Shown here one piece after another: positions 51,384-59,590 of a stretch of 64,000 nt of DNA (positions within the stretch are counted from its first letter, which is position 1; each line of letters opens with the position of its first letter). The stretch covers positions 4,955,113 to 5,019,112 of the forward strand of contig NZ_CP036268.1 in NCBI RefSeq assembly GCF_007744515.1. The letters run 5' to 3'. A program made the position numbers and the translations under genes. The DNA comes from Stratiformator vulcanicus (GTDB taxonomy: Bacteria > Planctomycetota > Planctomycetia > Planctomycetales > Planctomycetaceae). Below the pieces are notes generated by a model that did not search any database, was not told the DNA's origin, and saw nothing but the letters and a program-made list of their open reading frames with translations.

Positions 51384-52301
51384 TCACGAGTCTGCTGAAT
51401 CCGGCAGCAAATGCCGGACGCACTCCGGAACCGGGTACTCATTCCCCGGCGTGCTGTATATTTTCTGAAGAGGACGCTTTTCAACGAATGCCTTAAATGC
51501 AGTCGCTGTCCGGCGGAAGTGCTCCCGCTGCCCCTGGTCACCCACGTGGTGGCGTCGCTGATTGTTAATCAACGACACCATCAACGACTGGGCCGCGACC
51601 TCGTTATCAAGAGCCGATGCCTGCCCGCAGAGTATCGCGCAGAACCGACGAAGCTCTGTCTCGTGTCCCGCATAGAACGCTCTAACCATGACCGCCCTGA
51701 ACGGCACAGTCGTAATGCCCCGGACATTCGTTTGAATCGCTGATTCAACGACATCAATGCCGTCTGTTAATAGATCAACGGCTTCATCGACGATCGCGTC
51801 AGATACCCGAGACACCTCCTTCGCTCCCATTTTAAGGTCACCAACGAGGGTTCTCCTTGCCGTACTGATCCGCACCTGCGTTGTCGGTTCGCCCCGCATC
51901 TTGCGATCATCGCGGAGTGTGCGACTTACAGACTTATCCGTGCCACCAACCTGTTCAACGCCGAATACTACTAAGGTCGTGAAGGGCTCGCCTGACCGCA
52001 CACAAGCACCGAGCCGATGCTGCCCGTCGTAGAGTTTCCCGGTCTTGTCAAATGCGATCGCGTGGGCGTTTTCGAACCACACCCCGCGCTTCATGTCCTC
52101 CGAAAATCGGTAAACCGATTTCTTTATATGGCGATTGTTGTCGATGTGATGATGATTCAATATGTCTTCGGCAGCGTCTGGCGGGATAACCGCTCTGGTT
52201 ATAAACCGGGTCGAACATCCCGGAACTCTGACCGGCTCCGGCCAGCCGTACTCATTGCAGAATGATGCCATCCACGCTTCGTAGTGCTGCGGATTATCCA
52301 T
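51384..52301 (-). CDS. ParB/sulfiredoxin-fold-like phage protein
   Basis: 305 residues from MDNPQHYEAWMASF. The core AIAFDKTGKLYDGQHRLGAC has the DGQHR motif of the ParB/Srx-like superfamily, preceded by NRHIKKSVYRFSEDMKRGVW and followed by FTTLVVFGVEQVGGTDKSVSRTL. In phages such proteins may modify DNA-bound partners or act as nucleases. The remaining 150 residues are helical. Upstream of the start lies a GA microsatellite. Confidence 0.55.
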   Translation of the reverse strand: MDNPQHYEAWMASFCNEYGWPEPVRVPGCSTRFITRAVIPPDAAEDILNHHHIDNNRHIKKSVYRFSEDMKRGVWFENAHAIAFDKTGKLYDGQHRLGACVRSGEPFTTLVVFGVEQVGGTDKSVSRTLRDDRKMRGEPTTQVRISTARRTLVGDLKMGAKEVSRVSDAIVDEAVDLLTDGIDVVESAIQTNVRGITTVPFRAVMVRAFYAGHETELRRFCAILCGQASALDNEVAAQSLMVSLINNQRRHHVGDQGQREHFRRTATAFKAFVEKRPLQKIYSTPGNEYPVPECVRHLLPDSADS

Positions 52302-52318
52302 TTCATTAACCCCGTGTT

Positions 52319-52341
52319 GAGAGAGAGAGAGAGAGAGAGAA
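52319..52341. repeat. GA dinucleotide microsatellite
   Basis: About eleven GA units, immediately upstream of the ParB-like gene on its 5' side. The leftward transcript would carry a (TC)n run in the untranslated region. Confidence 0.85.
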
Positions 52342-52371
52342 ACCAAAGCAGATTGATGAGACTAGGTGCGT

Positions 52372-52827
52372 TTAATTTGCAGCCGCTGAGACGACGCCGA
52401 GCGGTGGTTGACTGGCAGCCGTACCCAGTTTTCCGCTTTCCGCTTTCGGCTTTCGAACAGTTCGCCGCTTCCGCTTCTTCTTCACCGGCCCCGCCTTCTC
52501 AAAGGAGAGGTATTCGATCTTGCGGCGGCGTTGTTTCTTCTTCGCGGCCTCGATCGCTTCGGGACCCTGAGAGTCACGCAGAGCGGCCTTGTAGTCGGTC
52601 GGCTTTTGCCGCTTCGACCGCACGACGCGGATGTCGCCACTGCCGAAGGCATCGACACCGCGGGCCTTTAATTCCGCGTCGATGACCTCTTTGTATTCGT
52701 CGTAATCACTCTTAATGTCATCGGCCCGCTGATACTGTTTTCGGTATCGCTGCTGCAGGTCGGCTGCCTTGGTGATCAGTTCCCCGAGCCGTTCATCGGA
52801 CAGCCCATCCCGCCGTCGCCTCGCCAT
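52372..52827 (-). CDS. Basic phage protein, DNA-binding-like
   Basis: 151 residues from ATG 52827 (a GTG precedes it). Two helical parts (DERLGELITKAADLQQRYRK, YDEYKEVIDAELKARGVDAFG) then a strongly basic tail (KKQRRRKIEY, KKKRKRRTVRKPK). Composition suggests nucleic-acid binding. No known family. Confidence 0.45.
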   Translation of the reverse strand: MARRRRDGLSDERLGELITKAADLQQRYRKQYQRADDIKSDYDEYKEVIDAELKARGVDAFGSGDIRVVRSKRQKPTDYKAALRDSQGPEAIEAAKKKQRRRKIEYLSFEKAGPVKKKRKRRTVRKPKAESGKLGTAASQPPLGVVSAAAN

Positions 52828-52954
52828 CACATCCGCCTTTCATTAAGGTCGGCGCGTACGCTGAGCGCAGACGCCGCACTAAGGTGTTCGACCGCACATG
52901 CGATCGATAGAAATCACTCTCGCCTCTGGCCACTCGCCTCTGGCCTGTTTCGAA

Positions 52955-53028
52955 TAGCCGCGGCAGGATTCGCACCTGCGACCTCCGGGTTATGAACCCG
53001 GCGAGCTACTGGACTGCTCCACGCGGCG
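52955..53028 (-). tRNA. Phage-encoded initiator-type tRNA (CAU)
   Basis: Folds as a cloverleaf with anticodon loop TTCATAA. Anticodon stem CCGGG/CCCGG keeps three consecutive G-C pairs next to the loop and the first acceptor pair is a C-U mismatch; both are hallmarks of initiator tRNA-fMet. The acceptor otherwise pairs perfectly. Unusual: the T loop reads TGCGAAT, so base 55 is G rather than U, and the D-loop has CAG where a GG is normal, altering the expected D-T contacts. The tRNA is 74 nt and lies just upstream of the basic gene at 52372. Confidence 0.75.
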
Positions 53029-53034
53029 TCGGTC

Positions 53035-53556
53035 TTAATAAAACTCGGTCACCCCCTTCTTGGTCCGCTTAGGTGCGATGTTCTTCGGTCGCTTCACGAC
53101 CTGCCGGTCCTGTTCGAATTTCTCGATGTCGGACACGAGGATCCGATATCGTGGTTTGCCCGTCCCGCCGCGGTCGCTGATGTCGATCGCCCGCAGTTCC
53201 CCGCTGCGGATCAAGACCCGCACCTTCTCCGGAGTCACCCCGAGCCGCTTGGCAACTTTCTTCGTTGATATGCGTTGGCCCTTGGCCGTTGAAGGTGACT
53301 CGATCGGTGAATTGGCGAAACCAACATGCTCTTCCGTATTCCTCTCGTCCTCACTCACGTGGAGTTGCAGGCATACGTCAGGGTTTGGCTTCAGCTTAAG
53401 TATCACCCACTGCCTCCGGGTTACGGTCCACAAGTGGTCGCCGAACTCGACTTGGTCCCCAACGGCAATACGGGTAATCCATTCGTCCTCGGAGAACTCG
53501 CGTAGCGTGCGCCCTGTCTTGGCTTCCGTGTAGCAAATACTGGTTGATATTTTCAT
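53035..53556 (-). CDS. Phage regulator with C-terminal HTH
   Basis: 173 residues from ATG 53556 (a TTG at 53568 is possible). N-terminal half is beta-rich (DEWITRIAVGDQVEFGDHLW, TRRQWVILKLKP). C-terminal half has a MerR/excisionase-like HTH (STKKVAKRLGVTPEKVRVLI, RSGELRAIDIS, RYRILVSDIEKFEQ). The order near the integrase suggests a regulator or recombination directionality factor. Confidence 0.55.
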   Translation of the reverse strand: MKISTSICYTEAKTGRTLREFSEDEWITRIAVGDQVEFGDHLWTVTRRQWVILKLKPNPDVCLQLHVSEDERNTEEHVGFANSPIESPSTAKGQRISTKKVAKRLGVTPEKVRVLIRSGELRAIDISDRGGTGKPRYRILVSDIEKFEQDRQVVKRPKNIAPKRTKKGVTEFY

Positions 53557-53564
53557 CGTCTTAA

Positions 53565-53831
53565 TCAATGTTCGCTTGCGAAAGCTCGGAGGTGATCTGG
53601 ATTAATACAATCGTGATTCCCGCAAGTCGTCACGATCCTTTTTGAACTCCCGATGGTTCCGATATAAACGAAGTAGCTCGCTCGTCGAGCGTCCACCTTT
53701 CGCCCGAGAAGCTCAATTTCTCCCGGCAGGCTCCAACATCCCGTCGCGATATTTGTTTCACTTGCTTCCTCTAATCGACGTTTCACATCCTCGGGGGACT
53801 CAACCACAGCGACACCCTGTGACACGGACAT
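53565..53831 (-). CDS. HNH-like protein, probably degenerate
   Basis: 88 residues. The CGNHDCINPDHLRAF line matches the zinc-binding end of phage HNH endonucleases (CxNxxCxNPxHL), and GCWSLPGEI resembles the usual N-terminal segment. The residues that should carry the catalytic His (as in AHR and VCH) read ARRAS and VTTC, so catalysis is doubtful. It overlaps the regulator gene. Confidence 0.5.
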   Translation of the reverse strand: MSVSQGVAVVESPEDVKRRLEEASETNIATGCWSLPGEIELLGRKVDARRASYFVYIGTIGSSKRIVTTCGNHDCINPDHLRAFASEH

Positions 53832-53834
53832 AAA

Positions 53835-54113
53835 TTACCCTTTAATCCAGCGACGTGATCGAGCCCGCTTTCGCCTCTTCGACCGTGGCGCGGAACCCTC
53901 GGACGATCGCCGATCGATGAAATCGTTGAGCCATTCCCGCCGTACCCGATAAGTCGGGCGACGGCTTTCCGGGTTCGGCGAGGCATTGAAGCTTCGCAGT
54001 CCCCTCTGTGGGTCCGTTGAGTACAGCCGGCAGAGGTCGCGGACCGTTTTTGCCGCAATGCCGAGTTCGTCGGCGACCTGCTGAACATTGAGAATGTTGT
54101 TTGTGGTGGTCAT
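53835..54113 (-). CDS. Excisionase-like HTH protein
   Basis: 92 residues from MTTTNNILNVQQVADELG; start supported by GAGGGG upstream. The VQQVADELGIAAKTVRDLCR segment is a winged HTH of the DNA-binding excisionase type, followed by RRPTYRVRREWLNDFI, which is the usual end of such domains. Basic tail at the end. The gene next to the integrase; recombination directionality factor is likely. Confidence 0.6.
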   Translation of the reverse strand: MTTTNNILNVQQVADELGIAAKTVRDLCRLYSTDPQRGLRSFNASPNPESRRPTYRVRREWLNDFIDRRSSEGSAPRSKRRKRARSRRWIKG

Positions 54114-54244
54114 CGTTTCTGCCCCTCTATAAGCACTGAGGGTGCAGGTGGATTTGTCAGGCGGCGACAACTGCGTATTCGCCGTAAGTGATTGCGTGGC
54201 CTGAATTAAAAAAATCCACAATTTTTAACGGCGTCACCATGCTG

Positions 54245-55417
54245 TCATGCTGGCGACACATTCGGCAGCAGCCAGTGCCGCACGTGTTCGGCAACCTTCA
54301 GGAGTCGATGCTCGAATATCTTCTCGCGGTACGTTGCGGCCATCGACTGATCGGAGTGGCCCATCATAAAGTCTGTCGCTACTTGGTCGGCCGAGTCCCC
54401 AGCGATCGTCTCGAACGTGTGCCTCAACACGTAGAAGTTAAGCCCACGTCGGTCGAATTCTCTCCCCTTCAATAACTTTTTGAACGTCTGGGCCACGATG
54501 TCGATATTTGTAATCTTTGAGTCTCCGTCTTCGACCTCCGTCTCCTTCACGCGCACGTACCTCGCCCCGGTCCGCGTGAGGAACACGAGACCAGCGTCTG
54601 CGGGATCCTTCGGGACTACTCGCACCGTCATTGCCAGCCGAAGCATAAGTTCGGTTTCGGGCCAGAGCGGGCACCGCCTCTCCTCTCCGGTCTTTGGCCG
54701 CGGGAAATCGAGAAAGGCGTGGCCATCAACGTAGAGCAAAGCCCGGCGTGGCAGCGTAGCGACATCGGTGTTCCCGAAACCACAGTTGATTCCGAGCAGG
54801 ATCATGGCCCGCATCTTCACATCGGCCACCGGTAGAAGTTGCCGGATGTGTTCCGCGGCGATCAGCTTCTTTTCCTGTTCGTTCCTGTGCCGCTTCATTG
54901 CCCGTTTTCCGGGCTGCTTGAAGCTAGGCCCGAAGCGAACCTGAACGGGCAACAATTCGGATTCGAACCCCCAAGTGAACATCATGCGGACGTGAGTAAT
55001 TTCGCGGCGGAGCGCGTGAACGCCCCTGCCCTTCGTCAATCGCTCCCGGACCCGCTGAAAGTCACTCGGCTTGATGGAGTCAGCCGGGGTATCGGGACCG
55101 AGGATATCAACGACAGTTTGAGCGGTACGGCGGTAATCACCCCAAGTGCGGAGGGCAAGCTCTTTCGATTGCACCCTCGCCCGCTGGTCATCAAGCCACT
55201 CGTCCGCTAGATCAGCGATCGTCGTCCCCTCACCACGGCGAACTTCTCGCCCGGCTTGCAGGTCATCCTTTTCGTCCAGATACTTTGCGAGGGCATCCGC
55301 TGGATTAGCCCACACTCCGAAAAACTTGGTCTTTCCCCGTATCTTCTTCGCCCACTGACCGTTTCGGTGTGGATACAACGGGAAATCAACAGATGGCTTC
55401 GCAGGCTTATCATTCAT
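54245..55417 (-). CDS. int: Tyrosine integrase
   Basis: 390 residues. N-terminal arm-type DNA-binding part (FPLYPHRNGQWAKKIRGKTK) and SAM-like core (TIADLADEWLDDQRARV). Catalytic domain: RPKTGEERRCPLWPET (Lys region), FYVLRHTFETIAGDS (Arg II), DFMMGHSDQSM (His), MAATYREK (nucleophile Tyr). The usual first Arg in GLRxxE reads GFGNTD here, and the first His of HxLR reads Tyr; this variant may be normal in planctomycete integrases. The gene lies 80 bp from the attR tRNA. Confidence 0.9.
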   Translation of the reverse strand: MNDKPAKPSVDFPLYPHRNGQWAKKIRGKTKFFGVWANPADALAKYLDEKDDLQAGREVRRGEGTTIADLADEWLDDQRARVQSKELALRTWGDYRRTAQTVVDILGPDTPADSIKPSDFQRVRERLTKGRGVHALRREITHVRMMFTWGFESELLPVQVRFGPSFKQPGKRAMKRHRNEQEKKLIAAEHIRQLLPVADVKMRAMILLGINCGFGNTDVATLPRRALLYVDGHAFLDFPRPKTGEERRCPLWPETELMLRLAMTVRVVPKDPADAGLVFLTRTGARYVRVKETEVEDGDSKITNIDIVAQTFKKLLKGREFDRRGLNFYVLRHTFETIAGDSADQVATDFMMGHSDQSMAATYREKIFEHRLLKVAEHVRHWLLPNVSPA

Positions 55418-55449
55418 GATCGGGCGTCGTACCGGGCGTCGCTACATAC

Positions 55450-55480
55450 TTGACACCAATGTACAACACAGCCGAAAATA
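55450..55480 (+). promoter_or_regulatory. Possible phage-provided promoter for the restored tRNA
   Basis: Perfect TTGACA at 55450-55455 with an A+T-rich candidate -10 AAAATA at 55475-55480 (19-bp spacer). It lies on the phage side of attR, upstream of the intact tRNA. Spacing is longer than usual, so this is tentative. Confidence 0.3.
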
Positions 55481-55497
55481 CTGCCACATAACAAGTT

Positions 55498-55571
<74 letters not shown>

Positions 55572-55604
55572 TTATTTTCACCGTCAGTTCCAGTCTCCGC
55601 CCGC

Positions 55605-56354
55605 TCAATGGGAGCGAGCCGAGCGACCTCGCTTCGGCCGCGAATCGGCCGACTCCGTGCAAGTATCCGTGCGCACTTCGATTACCTGGCTGTCTGCGAC
55701 GACGAAGACGCGGTCGCCCTCGACCGGTGAGATCAGCCCGCCATCGACGAAACTGCTGAAAGCCGGCAGGACGAACTGCGACGCGCCAAGGTAGAAGCAG
55801 GGGAGCTTCAGCGTCTCCTGCGGTGTTGCCGCCAGCTTGACCTTTGGATGCAGGTGTCCGGCCAACACGAAGGGGTCGTCGGCTGATCGTCGCGGCGCCG
55901 CTTCACTCGCATCGAGCGGGAAGTGGCGCAACTCGAACGGGCCGAAGCGGTGTGGCTCATCGACCACGGAGAAACCCCACTCCGGAGCCGGATCGCCCGC
56001 GGATCGATCGTGATTGCCGCGAATGAGAATGCACTCGAGTTTTGGCACCATCTTGCGCCACTCGGCAATTTCCTGCATCGTTGCCGCTTCATCGCGGCCG
56101 GTGCGGGCGTGCATCAAGTCGCCCAGCACGATCAGTCGCTCGGCTTTGTGTTTCGTCACGCAATCGGTGAGCCGCAGCAAATCGCGACGCATCACTCCGG
56201 CGGGAATCGGAATCCCATGGGCGCGAAAGGTCGCCTCCTTGCCCCAATGCGGATCGGCGATAATCAGCGCGCGTTCGTCGTTCCAGAAGACCGCGTGATC
56301 GGGCAGCAGGGTGAGCAGTTCACCGGCCACCTCAACGGGGAGTCCGTGTTGCAC
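55605..56354 (-). CDS. pdeM: Ligase-associated metallophosphoesterase PdeM
   Basis: 249 residues from a GTG start. All metallophosphoesterase motifs are present: IIADPHWGKEATFRA (DxH), VLGDLMHARTG (GDxxH), ILIRGNHDRSAGD (GNHD), FVLAGHLHPKVKLA (GHxH). The fold and the neighbours identify PdeM, found with Lhr and the ATP-dependent ligase in bacterial repair sets. Intracellular. Lies 80 bp past the Lhr gene on the same strand. Confidence 0.88.
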   Translation of the reverse strand: MQHGLPVEVAGELLTLLPDHAVFWNDERALIIADPHWGKEATFRAHGIPIPAGVMRRDLLRLTDCVTKHKAERLIVLGDLMHARTGRDEAATMQEIAEWRKMVPKLECILIRGNHDRSAGDPAPEWGFSVVDEPHRFGPFELRHFPLDASEAAPRRSADDPFVLAGHLHPKVKLAATPQETLKLPCFYLGASQFVLPAFSSFVDGGLISPVEGDRVFVVADSQVIEVRTDTCTESADSRPKRGRSARSH

Positions 56355-56434
56355 TTGTATCCTTACCTGTTGAATTCAGAATCCGTCCTCAATCGATCGT
56401 GCAGCCGCGACCCCCAACATCGACGGTCACACGA

Positions 56435-59047
56435 TCATCCCGCCGCCTTCTCTAAGGCGACGCTCATCCGCGAAATGCGGGCGGAGAGCTTCTCCGACGA
56501 TAGCTTCTCACGCAAGCGATCGACCATGAGTGGAAAGCCGAGCGGCGTCGGTTTTCGAGGGTTTTCCACCACAACTCGTGACCGGCCAATCGCTTGCAGC
56601 GTTTCAAACATTCGGGAATGTTCGAGTTGACGTTCGAGCACTTCGTCTCGCGCCTGCCTCAGCAGGAGGTTAGACGGATCATAGTTCGCGAATACGTCAT
56701 ACAGCAGCCCGGTCGACGCCTGAAGCTGTTTTGCTGTCTTTCCGGAGCCGGGATAACCGACATACACCAGCCCCGCGACGCGAGCGATCTCGCGGAACTG
56801 CCGCTTCGCCATTTCAACGCCGTTGAGGCTGTCGAGGATGTCCTCCCGCAAATTCGCCGGGTCAAATAATCCCTCTTCCAAGGCGCGCTCCAGCGGGGCT
56901 TCCTTCGCTGCGAGCAATTCGAAGCCGTAATCATTCATCGCCATCGTGAAGGTGATCCGGTCAAGCTGCGAGAGCCGAAAAGCACACAGCGCCGCGAGCC
57001 CCTCATGCACCAGCCGACCGGCGAACGGATAGAAGAACAGGTGATAGCCCTCGCGCGTTTTCGTCCGTTCAATCAGCAATTCGTCCCTCGCCGGAATCCG
57101 CGACCAATCCGCTTGAAGCTGCAGCACCGGTTTGACCGCCTGCATCTCCGGGCAGTCATATACCCCGCTCTTTGCCTGTTGCAGCTTTTCGCGGATCGCC
57201 GTCGAGAGTTCATTCGAAAGCGGCATCCGTCCGCCGGACCACCGGGGCACCGTGCCGGTCTTGTTCTTCGCGACGCGAACCCAGGCCTTCATGTCGAAGA
57301 ATTTGACCAGCTCCAACACCCGGCCTGCGAACAGGAACCGGTCCCCCGGCTTCATGCGAGACACGAACGACTCTTCGACCGTGCCGATGCGTCCGCCTTT
57401 GAGATAACGCACTTCGATCGCGGCGTCGGATGCGATCGTGCCAATGCCCATGCGATGCCGCTTGGCGACCTGTTTGTCATCGACGCGATACTCACCTTCG
57501 GCGTGTGCAACGCGGCGGTACTCGTCATAGGCCCGAAGCGCCTCGCCGCCGCGGGTCACGAAGTCGAGCACCCACTCCCACTCGGCGTCGGTGACATCGG
57601 CAAAACCGGTCGTCCGGCGGACTTCGTCGAGCAGTTCGTCGCTGCGAAACCCCCCGCCCAAGGCAATCGTGACGGCGTGCTGCACCAATACATCGAGCGG
57701 CTTTCGCAACGCCTGCCGACTCTCGATGTGCCCGCTCGCGATCGCGTCCCGGCACGCGGCGAACTCGACCAGTTCCAGCGCGTGCGTCGGTACCCCGACG
57801 ACTTTGCTTGGCCTGCCGGGGGAGTGCCCGCTCCGCCCTGCCCGTTGCAGCAGACGTGCGACACCTTTCGGGCTCCCCACCTGCAGCACGCAATCGACGG
57901 GGGAAAAGTCGACGCCGAGGTCGAGGCTCGACGTGCTCACGACGCACTTCAGCTTCCCCTGCCGCAGGCCGTCTTCGACCCACCGCCGCGTCTGTTGTGC
58001 GATCGATCCGTGATGCAGTGCGATCAGTCCCGCCCAATCGGGCCGCTGCTTCAGGATCGACTGATACCAAATCTCCGTCTGCGATCGCGTGTTGGTGAAC
58101 AAGATCGATGAGTTCGCCCGCTCGATCGCCTCGATCACCATCGGTAGCTGCCGAATCCCAAGATGCCCCGCCCAGGGAAACCGCTCCATCGTCTCGGGGA
58201 TCAGCGTTTCAATGGCAAGCACCTTTCGGGTCGTCGCGGAGATGAGCCACTGGCGCGGCTGGGTGAGAGGTGAGTGGTGAGAGGTGAGTGACGCGTTCGT
58301 ATCCGGACCCTCACCTCTCACCTCTAACCTCTCACCTCGCTGCGATAGCAGCGCCGCCATTGCTTCGTCGAGGTTACCGAGTGTGGCGCTGAGGCCCCAG
58401 ATGCGGAGGTCGGGCCGCCAGCGGCGCAGGCGGGCGAGTGCGAGTTCGGTCTGCGAACCTCGCTTTGTTGAGAGGAGCTCGTGCCATTCGTCGACGATCA
58501 CGCAACGGAGGTCCGCAAACCGCTCTTCCGCGTCGTCGCGCGTCAGCAGCAGGCACAGGCTCTCGGGCGTTGTGATCAAAGCCGTCGGCAGCCGCTTCCT
58601 CTGCCGGGCGCGGATTGCGGCGGAGGTGTCTCCCGTACGAGTCTCGAGCGTCCATGGGATGGCGAGGGCATCAAGCGGTTGCCGCAGTGCCTGTTCGGTA
58701 TCGGCGGAAATTGCCCGCAGCGGGGTGATCCACAACACTTTCAGCGGCAGTTCTTTGGCTTTGGTCCCTCGCTTGCGCTTCGGGCTTGTGTGTTCTTCCT
58801 TCGCCCGCTTGCTCTCCGCGAGATATTCGATCAACGGGCCGAACCATGCCGCGTGCGTCTTTCCCGTCCCCGTCGTCGCGTGCACGAGGCCGCTTTCGCC
58901 GGCGAGATAAGCGTCCCAAGTCTCGCGCTGAAACGGAAACGGCTTCCAACCGCGCTCGCCAAACCAACCGCGCACACGACGTTTCGCGCGCTCGATCGAC
59001 GCTTTGGTCAGCTTGGCAGGAGTTTCGGCGGAAGACAGCGGGGTCAC
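56435..59047 (-). CDS. lhr: Lhr-like DEXH helicase (ligase-associated DNA repair helicase)
   Basis: 870 residues from a GTG start. Motif I VHATTGTGKTHAAWFG, motif II CVIVDEWHELLSTKRG, motif III SATLGNLDEAM, and motif VI region LQRAGRSGHSPGRPSK are intact. The C-terminal region ending in the DSLNGVEMAKRQFREIARVAGL part is typical of the Lhr core used in ligase-linked sets. Two in-frame repeat insertions break the helicase core: TSPKRKRGTK at residues about 85-96 and RGERLEVRGEGPD plus following residues at about 235-262. Both stay in frame. Confidence 0.9.
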   Translation of the reverse strand: MTPLSSAETPAKLTKASIERAKRRVRGWFGERGWKPFPFQRETWDAYLAGESGLVHATTGTGKTHAAWFGPLIEYLAESKRAKEEHTSPKRKRGTKAKELPLKVLWITPLRAISADTEQALRQPLDALAIPWTLETRTGDTSAAIRARQRKRLPTALITTPESLCLLLTRDDAEERFADLRCVIVDEWHELLSTKRGSQTELALARLRRWRPDLRIWGLSATLGNLDEAMAALLSQRGERLEVRGEGPDTNASLTSHHSPLTQPRQWLISATTRKVLAIETLIPETMERFPWAGHLGIRQLPMVIEAIERANSSILFTNTRSQTEIWYQSILKQRPDWAGLIALHHGSIAQQTRRWVEDGLRQGKLKCVVSTSSLDLGVDFSPVDCVLQVGSPKGVARLLQRAGRSGHSPGRPSKVVGVPTHALELVEFAACRDAIASGHIESRQALRKPLDVLVQHAVTIALGGGFRSDELLDEVRRTTGFADVTDAEWEWVLDFVTRGGEALRAYDEYRRVAHAEGEYRVDDKQVAKRHRMGIGTIASDAAIEVRYLKGGRIGTVEESFVSRMKPGDRFLFAGRVLELVKFFDMKAWVRVAKNKTGTVPRWSGGRMPLSNELSTAIREKLQQAKSGVYDCPEMQAVKPVLQLQADWSRIPARDELLIERTKTREGYHLFFYPFAGRLVHEGLAALCAFRLSQLDRITFTMAMNDYGFELLAAKEAPLERALEEGLFDPANLREDILDSLNGVEMAKRQFREIARVAGLVYVGYPGSGKTAKQLQASTGLLYDVFANYDPSNLLLRQARDEVLERQLEHSRMFETLQAIGRSRVVVENPRKPTPLGFPLMVDRLREKLSSEKLSARISRMSVALEKAAG
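58262..58343. repeat. CTCACCTCT-type inverted repeat inside lhr
   Basis: Direct and inverted runs of GAGAGGTGAG and CTCACCTCTCACC around an inner spacer. It is translated into an insert of the Lhr protein. Confidence 0.7.
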
Positions 59048-59101
59048 CTCGGACTGCGCACATCACTCGTTATGATAGGCGCCCTTTCATTGGAGGCACC
59101 C

Positions 59102-59335
59102 ATGCTGGGCGATCAGGACCGCGATAAGATCATCGAAACCGTCAAGCGAGAGAACCGACGGGCCAATCGCACCGGTCTCGGCGTGTGGTTCGCCCTCGGC
59201 GCCCCGGCTGCGTACAGCCTCGCCTACCACTTCCTGCCCCGTTATCGCGAGGCCCTCGTAGGCCTCGCCGTCCCGGCGGTGGTCATCTACCTCATCATCC
59301 TGCTCGTGTGGTCCCGCTCCCTGCTTCGCCGATGA
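59102..59335 (+). CDS. Small two-helix membrane protein
   Basis: 77 residues: MLGDQDRDKIIETVKRENRR, then transmembrane GLGVWFALGAPAAYSLAYHFL and LVGLAVPAVVIYLIILLVWS. Placed head to head with the Lhr gene and running into the ligase terminator region, on the opposite strand of the repair genes. Longer upstream frame overlaps lhr and is not used. Function unknown. Confidence 0.6.
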   Translation: MLGDQDRDKIIETVKRENRRANRTGLGVWFALGAPAAYSLAYHFLPRYREALVGLAVPAVVIYLIILLVWSRSLLRR

Positions 59336-59344
59336 AGTGAGCAA

Positions 59345-59574
59345 ACAAGCCCGCAGCGCCAGCAAGGGATCCAAGGGAAAAGTCAAGATGTCGTGTGACC
59401 CGGACACCGTCCGGGCGGCAAAGCCGCAAGAGCAACCAGCGGAGTCGGAAAAGCTAACGAATACAAGCCGCGCACGGAGTAAGCGGATATCGCACGGGTT
59501 GATCCGCTTACTTCGTGCGCGGCTTGTCGAGGAACCTCTCGGAGCGAAATCCCTTGCTGGCGCTGCGGGCTTGT
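59345..59574. repeat. Nested palindromic repeats
   Basis: Outer arms, 26 bp each (59345-59370 and 59549-59574; start ACAAGCCCGCAGCGCCAGC), are perfect inverted copies. Inner arms of 26 bp (59463-59488 and 59502-59527; start ACAAGCCGCGCACG) are inverted with one mismatch. Between them at 59400-59435 is a stretch like the left-flank MITE (GGGCGGCAAAGCCGCAAGAG). Two repeat families are nested in one structure. Confidence 0.8.
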
Positions 59575-59590
59575 GTGAGGGGTGCACAAG

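Noticed and set aside
57005-58111. 368-codon rightward frame opposite Lhr
   Set aside because: Arg/Pro-rich antisense frame in a gene with intact helicase motifs.
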